NCBI RefSeq assembly: GCF_013266755.1
Contig: NZ_JABRWJ010000005.1
Span: 558,001 to 622,000 of the forward strand
Length of the DNA: 64,000 nt
Reading direction: 5' to 3'
Source: Pseudaquabacterium terrae
GTDB taxonomy: Bacteria; Pseudomonadota; Gammaproteobacteria; Burkholderiales; Burkholderiaceae_C
Within the stretch, counting starts at the first letter, position 1; each line of letters starts with the position of its first letter. This document shows positions 41,993-51,107 of the stretch, piece after piece. The translations under genes were made by a program, and so were the position numbers. The notes under the pieces are model-generated. The model did no database searches and was not told the origin of the DNA. It saw only the letters and a list, made by a program, of their open reading frames with translations.

Positions 41993-43270
41993 TTACTTCT
42001 TCTCGGGGACGTTCTTCTTGCCCTTGTTCTCGGCGATGTAGTCGCTCCACGGATCGGCAGCCACCGGGCCCTTGGTCTTCCACACCACGTTGAACTGGCC
42101 GTCGGCCTTGATCTCGCCGATGAACACCGGCTTGTGCAGGTGGTGGTTTTCCTTGTCCATCGTCGAGGTGAAGCCGCCCGGCGCCGCGTAGGTCTGGCCG
42201 GCCATCGCCGCGATCACCTTGTCGGTGTCGGTCGACTTGGCCTTCTCGACCGCCGCCTTCCACATCATGATGCCGAGGTAGGTGGCCTCCATCGGGTCGT
42301 TCGTCAGCGGCTTGTCCTTGTGGCCGGCGATGCCCTTGGTCTTCGCGTAGTCGGCCCACTTCTTCGTGAACTCGGTGTTCGCCGGGCTCTTGACCGACAT
42401 GAAGTAGTTCCACGCCGCCAGGTGGCCGACCAGCGGCTTGGTGTCGACGCCGCGCAGCTCTTCCTCACCCACCGAGAAGGCCACCACCGGCACGTCGGTC
42501 GCCTTCAGGCCCTGGTTGCCGAGCTCCTTGTAGAAAGGCACGTTGGAGTCGCCGTTGATCGTCGACACCACCGCGGTCTTCTTGCCCTCGGCCGAGAACT
42601 TCTTGATCTTGGCGATGATGCTCTGGTAGTCCGCATGGCCGAAGGGGGTGTACTCCTCCATGATGTCGGACTCGGGGATGCCCTTGGCCTTCAGGAAGGC
42701 GCGCAGGATCTTGTTGGTGGTGCGCGGGTAGACGTAGTCGGTGCCCAGCAGCACGAAGCGCTTGGCCGCGCCGCCGTCCTTGCTCATCAGGTATTCCACC
42801 GCCGGAATCGCCTGCTGGTTCGGCGCGGCGCCGGTGTAGAAGACGTTCTTCGAGAGCTCCTCGCCTTCGTACTGCACCGGGTAGAACAGCAGCGAGTTCA
42901 GCTCCTCGAACACCGGCAGCACGCTCTTGCGCGACACGCTGGTCCAGCAGCCGAAGACGACCGCCACCTTGTCCTTGCTGATCAGCTGGCGCGCCTTCTC
43001 GGCGAACAGCGGCCAGTTCGACGCCGGGTCGACGACCACCGGCTCGAGCTTCTTGCCCATCACCCCGCCCTTGGCGTTGATCTCGTCGATGGCCATCAGC
43101 ACGGTGTCCTTCAACACCGTCTCGGAGATCGCCATCGTGCCGGACAGCGAGTGCAGCACGCCGACCTTGATGGTCTCCTGCGCCTGCGCGATCGAGGTGA
43201 AGCCGAGCGTGCATGCGGCCGCGGCCAACGCGGTCAGGGATTGGGCGGCGAATCGACGGGTCAGTTTCAT
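41993..43270 (-). CDS. urtA: Urea ABC transporter substrate-binding protein UrtA
   Basis: 425 residues with a signal peptide (about 1-30: LTALAAAACTLGFTSIAQAQ) and a type I periplasmic-binding fold. The pattern IKVGVLHSLSGTMAISETVL at the N-terminus of the mature protein and NQQAIPAVEYLMSKDGGAAK are typical UrtA. First gene of the operon; its upstream 249 bp, shared divergently with alkB, should carry the promoter and NtrC-type control, though no clear sigma54 site was identified by eye. Binds urea in the periplasm. Confidence 0.95.
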   Translation of the reverse strand: MKLTRRFAAQSLTALAAAACTLGFTSIAQAQETIKVGVLHSLSGTMAISETVLKDTVLMAIDEINAKGGVMGKKLEPVVVDPASNWPLFAEKARQLISKDKVAVVFGCWTSVSRKSVLPVFEELNSLLFYPVQYEGEELSKNVFYTGAAPNQQAIPAVEYLMSKDGGAAKRFVLLGTDYVYPRTTNKILRAFLKAKGIPESDIMEEYTPFGHADYQSIIAKIKKFSAEGKKTAVVSTINGDSNVPFYKELGNQGLKATDVPVVAFSVGEEELRGVDTKPLVGHLAAWNYFMSVKSPANTEFTKKWADYAKTKGIAGHKDKPLTNDPMEATYLGIMMWKAAVEKAKSTDTDKVIAAMAGQTYAAPGGFTSTMDKENHHLHKPVFIGEIKADGQFNVVWKTKGPVAADPWSDYIAENKGKKNVPEKK

Positions 43271-43460
43271 GAGGTCCTGCTCCAGGGGTGGTTGTCAGCG
43301 GGCTGGAGGTTAGGAGCCGGGGCGGCGCGGGCCAATACGCAAGGTGACGTAGAGAAAACCACGGGCGGCATCGTCGGAAGCGAGGGTTGCGCGCGCGCCG
43401 AAGCGGCGTTTCAATCGCCTCGGGGCCGGATACCCGGGGAGAACGCGCATGAGACCGCAC

Positions 43461-43519
43461 GGCCGCCCGAAGGGCGAATTCCCCCTCGCGGGGACGGCGC
43501 GCAGCCCCAGGGGGGCGTC
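43461..43519. repeat. GC-rich intergenic element, copy A
   Basis: Starts GGCCGCCCGAAGGGCG, then CCCCCTCG and a C-rich/G-rich hairpin ending GGGGGGC just before the alkB ATG. Shares the GGCCGCCC(G/C)AAGG start and CCCCTCG-GGGG core with copies at 62218-62290 and 62398-62455, and a looser G-rich core with 55123-55164. Confidence 0.55.
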
Positions 43520-44722
43520 ATGACCACCCGCCTCTACAACGCGACGCTGCCGGACGGCAGGCTCGTCGAGTACCGCGACCGCAAGCGCCGCTGGTGGAGC
43601 CTGTCGGTGGTCTGGCCGCTGATCCCCTTCGTCGGCCTGGCCGCGCACGATGCCACCGGCTGGCAGATCATGCTGGGCCTGCCGCTCGTCATCAGCTATG
43701 GCCTGATGCCGCTGCTCGACGGGCTGATCGGCGAGGACCCCAGCAATCCGCCGGAAGCGGTGGTGCCGCAGCTCGAGGCGGACCGGTACTACCGCTGGCT
43801 GACCTGGGCGACCGTGCCGCTGCACTATGTGGCGCTGATCGGCTGTGCCTGGTGGGTCGGCACGCGGGATCTGTCGTGGTGGGCGGTGCTGCTGCTGGCG
43901 TATGTCGCGGGCACCGACTCGGGGCTCGGCCTGAACACCGCGCACGAGCTCGGCCACAAGCATGGCCGGCTCGAGCAGTGGCTCGCGCGGCTCGCGCTCG
44001 CGGTGCCGGCGTATGGCCACTTCACGGTCGAGCACGGCCGCGGCCACCACCGCTGGGTCGCGACGCCGGAAGACCATGCCAGCGCCCGCATGGGGGAGAG
44101 CATCTACCGCTTCGCGCTGCGCGAACTGCCGGGCGGCATTCATCGCGCGTGGCGGCTGGAAGCCGAACGCCTGCGCACCCTCGGGCAGTCACCGTGGAGC
44201 CTGAACAACACGATGCTGCAGTCGTATGCGGTCACCGCGCTGCTGCAGGGCGCGCTGATCGTGGCCTTCGGCTGGGTCATGCTGCCCTTCCTCGCGGTGC
44301 ACAACCTCGTCGCGTGGTGGCAGCTGACCTCCGCCAACTACGTCGAGCACTACGGCCTGCTGCGGCAGCGCGAAGGCGCGGGCTACGAGTCGCCGAAGCC
44401 GCACCACTCGTGGAATACCAACCACCTGGTGACGAACTTGGCGCTCTTCCACCTGCAGCGCCACTCGGACCACCATGCCTATCCGTCGCGGCGCTACCAG
44501 AGCCTGCGCCATTTCGAGGACCTGCCGCAATTGCCGAGCGGCTACTTCGGCATGTTCCCGCTGGCCTACGTGCCGCCGCTGTGGTTCAAGGTGATGGACC
44601 CGCGGCTGATGGCGCTGCCGCAGGTGCAGGGTGATTTGACGCGGGTGAACGTCGACCCGCGGGCGCGGGCGGACCTGGAGGCGCGATATCCGCCGCCAGT
44701 GGCGCTGAAACACGCGGCCTGA
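43520..44722 (+). CDS. alkB: Alkane 1-monooxygenase (AlkB)
   Basis: 400 residues, integral membrane di-iron enzyme. The eight-plus histidine motifs are complete: HELGHKH (142-148), EHGRGHH (171-177), NYVEHYGLLR (273-282) and LQRHSDHHA (312-320). Six hydrophobic helices surround them. AlkB hydroxylates terminal carbons of medium-chain n-alkanes using electrons from rubredoxin (known); no rubredoxin gene is next to it. The start is the ATG at 43520. It diverges from urtA and its leader is element copy A. Related xylene-monooxygenase and desaturase families lack the NYxEHYGL motif. Confidence 0.93.
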   Translation: MTTRLYNATLPDGRLVEYRDRKRRWWSLSVVWPLIPFVGLAAHDATGWQIMLGLPLVISYGLMPLLDGLIGEDPSNPPEAVVPQLEADRYYRWLTWATVPLHYVALIGCAWWVGTRDLSWWAVLLLAYVAGTDSGLGLNTAHELGHKHGRLEQWLARLALAVPAYGHFTVEHGRGHHRWVATPEDHASARMGESIYRFALRELPGGIHRAWRLEAERLRTLGQSPWSLNNTMLQSYAVTALLQGALIVAFGWVMLPFLAVHNLVAWWQLTSANYVEHYGLLRQREGAGYESPKPHHSWNTNHLVTNLALFHLQRHSDHHAYPSRRYQSLRHFEDLPQLPSGYFGMFPLAYVPPLWFKVMDPRLMALPQVQGDLTRVNVDPRARADLEARYPPPVALKHAA

Positions 44723-44753
44723 GGTCGGTCGCCGCTGAGTCACACTCGCTGCC

Positions 44754-45719
44754 ATGCTGCGTACGCTCCTGCTGACCCTGACGCTGGCACTCGCCGGCCC
44801 CGCCGCCAACGCCTTCGATCTGCAAGGCCACCGCGGCGCGCGCGGCCTGGCGCCGGAGAACACGCTGGCCGCCTTCCGCACCGCGATCGGCATCGGCGTC
44901 GACACGCTGGAGCTCGACGTGCACCTGTCCGCCGACGGCGTGCCGATGGTCGTGCACGATCCGACGCTGAACCGCGACCTGACGCGCGATGCGCAAGGCG
45001 AATGGCTGACGGCGACCGGGCCGCTGATCCGCAGCTTGAGCGCGGCGCAGTTGCAGTCGCAGTACCGGCTCGGCCGCGCGCGGCCGACCAGCAGCATCGC
45101 AACCAACTTTCCGGAACAGAAAGCCAGCGACGGCGAACGCCTGCCGCAGCTCGCCGAGGTGCTGGCCCTGCTGCGCGAGCCTGGGCGTGAAACGCTGCGC
45201 GCGAACATCGAGATCAAGCTCGACCCGCGGCGGCCGGACGACACGCCGCCGCCCGAGACCATCGTGCGCGCCGTGCACACCGTGCTGCGCGAGGCCGGCG
45301 TCGAGCGCCGGGTCACGATCCAGGGCTTCGACTGGCGCGCGCTGCGTCTGTCGCAGCAACTCGCGCCGCAGATCCCGACCGCCTACTTGAGCGCGCAGCG
45401 GCAGAACTTCGACACCGTCAGCAGCGGCGCCTGGTCGGCCGGGTTCGATCTGAAGACCCACGGCTCGCTGCCGAAGATGGTCAAGGCCGCCGGCGGCGCG
45501 ATCTGGAGCCCGAACTTCAACGACCTGACGCCGGCGCTGATCGCCGAAGCCCATGCGCTCGGGCTGCAGGTGCTGCCGTGGACGGTCAACCAGCCCGAGG
45601 ACATGGCGCGGCTGATCGACTGGGGCGTCGACGGCTTGATCACCGACTACCCCGACCGTGCACGCCAGGTGATGCAGGGCAAGCGCCTGCCGCTGCCGCC
45701 GACGGGCAATCCGCGTTGA
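44754..45719 (+). CDS. Periplasmic glycerophosphodiester phosphodiesterase
   Basis: 321 residues with signal peptide (LRTLLLTLTLALAGPAANAF). The GDPD signature is DLQGHRGARGLAPENTLAAF, with metal ligands Glu and Asp in DTLELDVHLSADGVPMVVHD (E-x-D and H), plus a TIM-barrel that continues to the C-terminal WTVNQPEDMARLIDWGVDGL. It hydrolyses deacylated phospholipid headgroups to glycerol-3-phosphate. The gene lies 31 nt after alkB on the same strand; no operon logic is obvious. Confidence 0.92.
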   Translation: MLRTLLLTLTLALAGPAANAFDLQGHRGARGLAPENTLAAFRTAIGIGVDTLELDVHLSADGVPMVVHDPTLNRDLTRDAQGEWLTATGPLIRSLSAAQLQSQYRLGRARPTSSIATNFPEQKASDGERLPQLAEVLALLREPGRETLRANIEIKLDPRRPDDTPPPETIVRAVHTVLREAGVERRVTIQGFDWRALRLSQQLAPQIPTAYLSAQRQNFDTVSSGAWSAGFDLKTHGSLPKMVKAAGGAIWSPNFNDLTPALIAEAHALGLQVLPWTVNQPEDMARLIDWGVDGLITDYPDRARQVMQGKRLPLPPTGNPR

Positions 45720-45734
45720 TGGGGGTTCGAATCG

Positions 45735-46301
45735 TCAGGTCGCCGCGCGGCGCAAGCCTTCGCGCATCCGGACGAACGCGCTTGGAGAGGTCCGCCGCTG
45801 CCACGCATCGATCACGGCCGCCGCCGTGCTGTCGCTCGGTGCGGTGCCGTCGATCTGAAAATCATAGATGCCGAACGTGTGCGTCACCTCGAAGTCCGCC
45901 CGCGCCTCGCCGATGCGCCGGTCTCCTCGCTCGCGCTCCCGGCGTTCGAGCTCGACGAGCGGGCAATGAATACCGACGAAGAAGACGTCGTGGTGCTCGA
46001 GCAGCAGCAGCAGCCGGGTCATCCAGTCGCGCGTTTCGACGATGTGCTCGACGATCAGGTTGTTCCCGCCATCGGCGAGCGCGGCAATGCTGCGATGAAA
46101 GCCGTCGAAGAACTGCGGCCGCAGCGTCGGCCAGGGGAACTCGCCATTGTCGATCCGGCTGCGCGGCAGGATCCCGGCGGCGAGCAGGTGATCGATGGAG
46201 TAGTGCCAGAACGGCTCGCCGATCCGCGCCTGGACCGCTCTGGCCAGGGTGGACTTTCCGGAGCTCGAGGGGCCGTTGAGGAGAACGATCTTTCCGGACA
46301 T
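45735..46301 (-). CDS. Chloramphenicol phosphotransferase-like P-loop kinase
   Basis: 188 residues. Walker A is LLNGPSSSGKSTLARAVQ (about 7-24), and HYSIDHLLAAGILP then NLIVEHIVETRDWM and FFVGIHCPLVELERRERERG match CPT-like proteins (Streptomyces chloramphenicol 3-O-phosphotransferase family). Most family members in non-producers have unknown small-molecule substrates, so resistance should not be assumed. Cytoplasmic. Convergent with the GDPD gene. Confidence 0.85.
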   Translation of the reverse strand: MSGKIVLLNGPSSSGKSTLARAVQARIGEPFWHYSIDHLLAAGILPRSRIDNGEFPWPTLRPQFFDGFHRSIAALADGGNNLIVEHIVETRDWMTRLLLLLEHHDVFFVGIHCPLVELERRERERGDRRIGEARADFEVTHTFGIYDFQIDGTAPSDSTAAAVIDAWQRRTSPSAFVRMREGLRRAAT

Positions 46302-46343
46302 GAAGGGGCGACTCAGCTGTGAGGTTTCGCGTTGACCGAAGGG

Positions 46344-46766
46344 TCAGGCTGCGCTTTTCGGGGCCCTGTGCGCGCGGTGTGGCGGAAAGTACCACCACGC
46401 AAGGAGCGCCAACAACCCGACGCCTGCGTCGGTCACTGAGAACACCCACGGCGGAACTTCATACGCGAATAGGCGCTCGAGCCAGTGCTCGATGAATCCT
46501 TGTGAATGGGCTGGCGCTGCCTCTATGGGTCGCAGCCATGCCTCGAACGTTGTCAGGGGACACGGCATGTCAAGCCACGATTCGGCAATGACGAAGCCAA
46601 TGGCTCCGACGTGCGCAGCTCGGAGCCACAGTCGGTTGACCCACGTCCACGCGCGGAGGTTGCCCACGACCACAAAAACAAGTCCTCCGACCACGAAGAA
46701 AATGAACGAAAAGTGAATGAGAAGCACGGCATCCGCAGGCAACTGAAGTGAAGAGGCGGACAGCAT
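46344..46766 (-). CDS. DUF2784 membrane protein
   Basis: 140 residues with about four hydrophobic helices: LIHFSFIFFVVGGLVFVVVG (about 16-35), VGAIGFVIAESWLDMPCPLT (about 55-72) and a C-terminal VTDAGVGLLALLAWWYFPPH. CPLTTFE and E-x-x-x-x-GFIEHW are typical DUF2784 blocks. Inner-membrane protein of unknown function. Less GC-rich than its neighbours. Confidence 0.85.
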   Translation of the reverse strand: MLSASSLQLPADAVLLIHFSFIFFVVGGLVFVVVGNLRAWTWVNRLWLRAAHVGAIGFVIAESWLDMPCPLTTFEAWLRPIEAAPAHSQGFIEHWLERLFAYEVPPWVFSVTDAGVGLLALLAWWYFPPHRAHRAPKSAA

Positions 46767-46787
46767 TCTGCGCAGCCTAAGGGCGCC

Positions 46788-47240
46788 CTACTTTGCGCCC
46801 GGTACTTCGAGATTGATGGGCTTACTGGCTACGAGCAGCTTCTGGGCTTCTTGCTCAGTGGTGGTGCGAACGGTGGCGCAGCTCATGGACGGACTCACCA
46901 CAAAGTAGCTGCTCTCCGTCTTCTTGGCATCGAATCTGAGGGAGTCTTCCTTCCATGTTGGCGTGAAGCCGCCAAAGCACTTTACTGCCAGGTAGTGTTC
47001 GCCCAAGGGCACCAGGAATTCGGCATGTTCGCCGGACCCGATGCCGAAAATGTCCTTGCCATCGAGAGCTACCGTGTATCCGTTGGCCGCGCCGTGAAAA
47101 CTGCTGATGCGGACAACCACCACCTTTGCGGCGTTTACGCGATCTGGCACGCTGGGCAAATCTCCAAGGCGTCCCGATGTCGTTCCGCACCCAACAAGCA
47201 ATGCCGATGCCAAGAGCGTGGCGACTAAGGTGGTTCTCAT
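46788..47240 (-). CDS. Lipoprotein of unknown function
   Basis: 150 residues. Signal and lipobox LLASALLVGCGTT. The mature part contains GYTVALDGKDIFGIGSGEHA and EFLVPLGEHYLAVKCFGGFT, a pattern seen in PEGA-like beta-sandwich lipoproteins that contact cell-envelope polymers (inference). Visible Cys pair (C in VKCFGG and MSCATV) could form a disulfide. Less GC-rich than flanking genes. Confidence 0.75.
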   Translation of the reverse strand: MRTTLVATLLASALLVGCGTTSGRLGDLPSVPDRVNAAKVVVVRISSFHGAANGYTVALDGKDIFGIGSGEHAEFLVPLGEHYLAVKCFGGFTPTWKEDSLRFDAKKTESSYFVVSPSMSCATVRTTTEQEAQKLLVASKPINLEVPGAK

Positions 47241-47302
47241 GTTTTCTCCTGGGTTGGTTAGTTACCGGGGCAGTGCATAGGCGCCCTAACGCGCGATGAC
47301 CG

Positions 47303-47701
47303 TCAGCCCCGCCGCAGCCCGGGGCGCTCCATCGCCACGTCGGACTTCGTGAAGCCGAGCTTCTCGTAGAACGCCGACACGCCGTTGCGTCCAGCGCGCA
47401 GCACCCACGTCATTTGGGGGTCATCACCCATCGCGGCACGTACCAGCGCGCGACCGATCCCGCGGCCGCGGTGCGGCTGCGCAACCACCAGCATCGAGAT
47501 GTAGCCGTTCGACAGGCCATCGGTCAACGCGCGCAGGAATCCCTGCACTTCGTCGCCCTCCGCGGCCACCAGGGCCAGCTGAGAGCGCGACAGCAGCAAG
47601 CGGAATTCCTCGAGATCGGATACGCGGCGGTCCCAGCCGTTGGCGACCAGCAGCGCTCGCGCAGCCTCCATCTCGTCCGGTCGAATCGTGCGAATCTGCA
47701 T
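47303..47701 (-). CDS. GNAT acetyltransferase
   Basis: 132 residues from the ATG at 47701. The acetyl-CoA loop is [20 protein letters not shown] (R-G-x-G-I-G), preceded by the beta strand YISMLVV and followed by [15 protein letters not shown] with the usual Tyr near the C-terminus. Small single-domain GNAT with no partner antitoxin next to it, so it is more likely a metabolic or protein acetyltransferase. The VOC gene starts upstream and shares the strand. Confidence 0.88.
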   Translation of the reverse strand: MQIRTIRPDEMEAARALLVANGWDRRVSDLEEFRLLLSRSQLALVAAEGDEVQGFLRALTDGLSNGYISMLVVAQPHRGRGIGRALVRAAMGDDPQMTWVLRAGRNGVSAFYEKLGFTKSDVAMERPGLRRG

Positions 47702-47709
47702 CGTCCGCC

Positions 47710-48078
47710 TCAATCCACGTTCTGCGCAATGCGCCACAACACGCCCGACGGATCGATCACCACGAAGTCGCGCATGCGCCACGGCTGCAGTTCGATCGCG
47801 GTGACCTTGACACCGTACTTCTCGGCGATGCCGGCGCTGCGGATCTGCGCCGCCCAGGCGTCCACGTCCTCGACCAGCAGATGCATCATCAGGTTGTCGG
47901 CGAGCTCGGCCACGTAGAAGTCCTGCAGCAGGAAGCTCGTGTCACCGTGGTGGAAGTAGGCGACGCCGTCCTCGTCGGACGCCATCGTGAAGCCGATGTC
48001 CTGGTAGAAGCGCTTGGACACGGCGAAGTCCTTCGCCGGCACGAAGGCCTTGATCTCGACGGTGCGCAGGTTGGGCAT
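47710..48078 (-). CDS. VOC-family (glyoxalase/bleomycin-resistance-like) protein
   Basis: 122 residues from the ATG at 48078. The two beta-alpha-beta-beta-beta repeats of VOC proteins are visible: [40 protein letters not shown], then [20 protein letters not shown], and [16 protein letters not shown]. Metal ligands are not all evident, so a binding or dioxygenase role is possible. Forms a probable operon with the following GNAT gene, 8 nt downstream. Confidence 0.85.
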   Translation of the reverse strand: MPNLRTVEIKAFVPAKDFAVSKRFYQDIGFTMASDEDGVAYFHHGDTSFLLQDFYVAELADNLMMHLLVEDVDAWAAQIRSAGIAEKYGVKVTAIELQPWRMRDFVVIDPSGVLWRIAQNVD

Positions 48079-48127
48079 GCGTTCAGTCCTCCCTCGGAAG
48101 GCCGGCATCTTGACACGGGCACGCCGG

Positions 48128-48565
48128 TCACTCGGGTTGGCGCTCCCAGGGCTCGACCGGCCCGGGCCGTGCGCGAAACAGCGGATGGCATTGCGGCGCG
48201 GTTTCGTCCCGCCACTGCGCGTGCAGCGCCGGATGCCGCACGGCAAGCTTGCGCAGCAGATGCGCCCATTCGAGCTCGAGCTGACCCTGGCCGACGGCGA
48301 TCCGGGTCGGCGGCTTCGTCGCCGCTGCGAACTTGCTGCGATCGAAGGCATACCCGCGCGCGCTGGCTTCGGCAAACACGGCGGCGAGGTAGGCGTCGAT
48401 CGCCGCCAGCGGCGCGGCGTGCGCGCGAAAACGATCCAGCTGCGGATGGTGGCGATAGCCGCGGGTCTGCTCGCGCAGCACCGCGCGCGCCAGCAGCGCC
48501 TCGCGCCACAGCGCGACGAGGCCCTGGGGATCGAGGTACCGGGGATGCAGGGACCACAGCCGCAT
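48128..48565 (-). CDS. Pyrimidine-dimer DNA glycosylase (endonuclease V type)
   Basis: 145 residues. MRLWSLHPRYLDPQGLVALW at the N-terminus is the Pyr_excise (T4 endonuclease V-like) signature; the LLREQTRGYRHHPQLDRF-type helices and RHPALHAQW continue the family. T4 endonuclease V uses its N-terminal amine as nucleophile for base excision of cyclobutane dimers (known); whether this family member keeps the activity is uncertain because many homologues lack biochemical proof. Divergent from the M16 peptidase gene. Confidence 0.8.
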   Translation of the reverse strand: MRLWSLHPRYLDPQGLVALWREALLARAVLREQTRGYRHHPQLDRFRAHAAPLAAIDAYLAAVFAEASARGYAFDRSKFAAATKPPTRIAVGQGQLELEWAHLLRKLAVRHPALHAQWRDETAPQCHPLFRARPGPVEPWERQPE

Positions 48566-48621
48566 GGCGGCGGCAGTCTACCCGCGCGTCTGCCGCCGCA
48601 GCCGATGAGGTAGGCTGCCGC

Positions 48622-49905
48622 ATGTCCCTCGTGCGCCCCGTCCCCTCCCCGTCGATCGGCCAGCTTCCCAACGGCGTGCGCGTGATCGCGATACCGATGC
48701 CGTGGCTCGACAGCGTCTCGCTGAGCGTCTTCGTGCGTGCCGGCAGCCAGCACGAGAATGCGCGCGCCAACGGCATCAGCCATGTCGTCGAGCACATGGC
48801 CTTCAAGGGCACCGAGTCGCGCGATTGCCAGCGCATCAACCTCGATGCCGAGCGCCTGGGCGGCGAGGTCAATGCGCACACCGACAAGGACCACACCGCC
48901 TTCCACATCCACGGCCTGGCGCAGCATGCGGTGCCCTTCCTGCACATGCTGGCCGACATCGTGCGCTACTCGAACTTCCCCGAGGCCGAGCTGGAGCGCG
49001 AGCGCCAGGTCATCCTGCAGGAGTTCGCCGAGGACGAGGACGATCCGCTGTCCACCGCCTACAAGCTCTTCGACCGCAACTGCTTCGGCCGCCACCCGCT
49101 GGCGCAGGCGGTGATCGGCACGCGGGCCAACATCCGCCGCTTCACGCGCGCCGACCTGCTCGACTACGTGCACCGGCACTACACCGGCGCCAACGTCGTC
49201 GTCGCGGTGGCCGGCAACATCGATGCCGATGTGCTGCGGCGCGAGGCCGAAATCGCGTTCGGCACGATGCCGGCGGGGCCGGTGAACAGCGTCGCGGCGC
49301 CGGAATGGCGCGGCGGGCTGCGCGAGCGCCGCCAGGCCGGCTCGAGCCAGAGCCACGTCGTGCTCGGCTTTCCGCTGCCCTCGCTGGCGGCCGACGATCC
49401 GGCCGGCGAGCTGGCCGCCGCGGTGTTCGGCGAAGGCATGAGCTCGCCGCTGCTGGACGAGCTGCGCGAGCGCCGTGGCCTCGTCTATCACGCATCCTGC
49501 TCGGCCGACGTGCTGCCGGCCGCTGGCCAGTTCGTCATCGAGGCGTCGATGGCGCCGGAGCACCTGGATCCCTTCTTCGACGCGGTGGCGGGGCTGCTGC
49601 TGGACCATGCGGCGCACATTCACCCGGTGAGTCTGGAGCGCGCGCGCAACCAGCTGGCGGTGAGGAGCCTGCGCACGCACGAGCGGCCGTTCCGCCGGCT
49701 GGAAGAGGCGGTGCAGCAGCTGTGCGTGCAGGGCCGCGTGCGGCCGCGCGCCGAGCAGCTCGAGCGGCTGCAGGCGATCGGCGCCGGCGAGGTCGGCGCG
49801 GCGTTCCAGCGCCTGCTGGCGCAAGCGCCGGCGCTGGCGATCGTCGGCAAGCTCAAGCCGGGCGCCGGAGAGCGGTTCAGCGCCCGCCTGGCCGCCGCAC
49901 GCTGA
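48622..49905 (+). CDS. M16-family zinc metallopeptidase
   Basis: 427 residues. The inverted zinc motif HVVEH lies at 54-58 within ANGISHVVEHMAFKGTESRD, with the distal Glu ligand in ELERERQVILQEFAEDEDDP (about 120-135). The N-terminal M16 domain is followed by the inactive C-terminal M16_C domain (VVLGFPLPSLAADDPAGELA, GEGMSSPLLDELRERRGLVY). No signal peptide; many bacterial M16 proteases are cytoplasmic or secreted without one. Normal length, all ligands present. Upstream of a ParA-like gene on the same strand. Confidence 0.92.
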   Translation: MSLVRPVPSPSIGQLPNGVRVIAIPMPWLDSVSLSVFVRAGSQHENARANGISHVVEHMAFKGTESRDCQRINLDAERLGGEVNAHTDKDHTAFHIHGLAQHAVPFLHMLADIVRYSNFPEAELERERQVILQEFAEDEDDPLSTAYKLFDRNCFGRHPLAQAVIGTRANIRRFTRADLLDYVHRHYTGANVVVAVAGNIDADVLRREAEIAFGTMPAGPVNSVAAPEWRGGLRERRQAGSSQSHVVLGFPLPSLAADDPAGELAAAVFGEGMSSPLLDELRERRGLVYHASCSADVLPAAGQFVIEASMAPEHLDPFFDAVAGLLLDHAAHIHPVSLERARNQLAVRSLRTHERPFRRLEEAVQQLCVQGRVRPRAEQLERLQAIGAGEVGAAFQRLLAQAPALAIVGKLKPGAGERFSARLAAAR

Positions 49906-49964
49906 CCCGCCGCGGCGCGCGCAGCGACAATGCCGCGCACCGCAGCTCCGCGACGACAACACCG

Positions 49965-50693
49965 ATGTCCACGATCCCCACGCTCGAGACCGCCAGCAAG
50001 GGCAACGTCTACCTGATCGGCGGCGAGAAGGGCGGCGTCGGCAAGTCCTTCGTCGCGCGCCTGCTGGCGCAGCACTTCATCGACCAGCAGATTCCCTTCC
50101 TCGGCTTCGACACCGACCGCTCGCACGGCACCTTGTCGCGCTTCTACACCGGCTTCGCATCGCCGGTGGTGGTCGACCGCTACGAGGCGCTGGACGCGAT
50201 CATCGAATCGGCCGTCGAGCTGCCGGCGCGGCGCGTGCTCGTCGACCTGGCGGCGCAGACGCTGGAGCCGCTGACGCGCTGGATGGAAGAGTCCGGCGTG
50301 CTCGACCTGGCCGACATGTCGGGCGTGGCGCTGCACTACTGGCACGTGATGGACAACGGCCGCGATTCGCTGGAGCTGCTGCACAAGCTGCTCGAACGCT
50401 TCGGCGCCCGGCTGCACTACGTGCTGGTGCGCAACCACGTGCGCGGCGACGACTTCGGCCTGCTCGAGAAGTCCGGCCTGCAGGACCGGGCGCTCGCGCT
50501 CGGCGCACGGGTCATCAACCTGAAGCGCCTGCACGACGGCGTGGTGCAGAAGATCGACGCCGCGAATTCCAGCTTCTGGGCCGCCAGCAACAACAACGCC
50601 CCCGACGGCCTCAGCCTCGGGCTGCTGGAGCGGCAGCGGCTGCGGATCTGGCTGGCGCATGCGCGCCATGAGTTGAAGGCGGCGGGGGTGTAG
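49965..50693 (+). CDS. ParA/MinD-type ATPase, stand-alone
   Basis: 242 residues. The deviant Walker A is GEKGGVGKSFVA (about 20-31), with switch-like LGFDTDRSHGTLSRF and LVDLAAQTLEP. It resembles the nucleotide-binding proteins of conjugation or plasmid-type loci (IncC/TraL-like look) rather than chromosomal ParA, which normally sits beside parB. No ParB-like partner gene is next to it. Start at the ATG at 49965. Cargo unknown. Confidence 0.8.
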   Translation: MSTIPTLETASKGNVYLIGGEKGGVGKSFVARLLAQHFIDQQIPFLGFDTDRSHGTLSRFYTGFASPVVVDRYEALDAIIESAVELPARRVLVDLAAQTLEPLTRWMEESGVLDLADMSGVALHYWHVMDNGRDSLELLHKLLERFGARLHYVLVRNHVRGDDFGLLEKSGLQDRALALGARVINLKRLHDGVVQKIDAANSSFWAASNNNAPDGLSLGLLERQRLRIWLAHARHELKAAGV

Positions 50694-50702
50694 CGAGGGC
50701 GG

Positions 50703-51107
50703 TCAGGACGGATGCCAGTTCTCGAGCAGCAGGCCCGGTACGCGGCTGAACTCGCTCACGTTGCGGGTCACGAGCGTCGCACCGTGCGCCAGGGCGGTGG
50801 CTGCGATCGAGGTGTCATGCGGCCCGATGGGTGTTCCGAGAGATTCGAGCGCGGCGCGCAGGCGCGCGGCATGGTCGGCACCCAGTGCATCGAAGGGCAG
50901 CAGCGTCAGGGGCGCCAGGAATTGCGCCAGCGCCTGCAGCCGCGGTTCACGCGCCTGCGGCGGCAAGCGAAACAGACCGAACTTCAGCTCGTAGACGACG
51001 ACCGCCGGCACCGCGACATCGGAGGGCGCCAGCGCATGCAGGCGAGCACGCACGACGTCGTCACCACGAAAGTAGTAGCTGATGGTGTTGGTATCGAGCG
51101 CGAGCAT
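50703..51107 (-). CDS. vapC: VapC PIN-domain toxin
   Basis: 134 residues. The PIN fold is marked by LALDTNTISYYFRG (Asp at 5), VVYELKFGL (Glu), then GTPIGPHDTSIAATALAHGA (Asp) and TLVTRNVSEF, giving the acidic active site for magnesium-dependent RNA cleavage. VapC enzymes cut initiator tRNA or other tRNAs (known). It starts one base into the stop region of the vapB-like gene (TGATG), the usual antitoxin-first order on the minus strand. Active-site residues look intact. Confidence 0.9.
   Translation of the reverse strand: MLALDTNTISYYFRGDDVVRARLHALAPSDVAVPAVVVYELKFGLFRLPPQAREPRLQALAQFLAPLTLLPFDALGADHAARLRAALESLGTPIGPHDTSIAATALAHGATLVTRNVSEFSRVPGLLLENWHPS

Noticed and set aside
26343-43270. 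Complete urea import plus urease cluster
   Set aside because: Only urtABCDE and ureD are present; no urease structural gene was found, so a full urease operon is not claimed.
45735-46301. Chloramphenicol resistance gene
   Set aside because: The family name comes from one antibiotic producer; sequence and context give no evidence for drug resistance.
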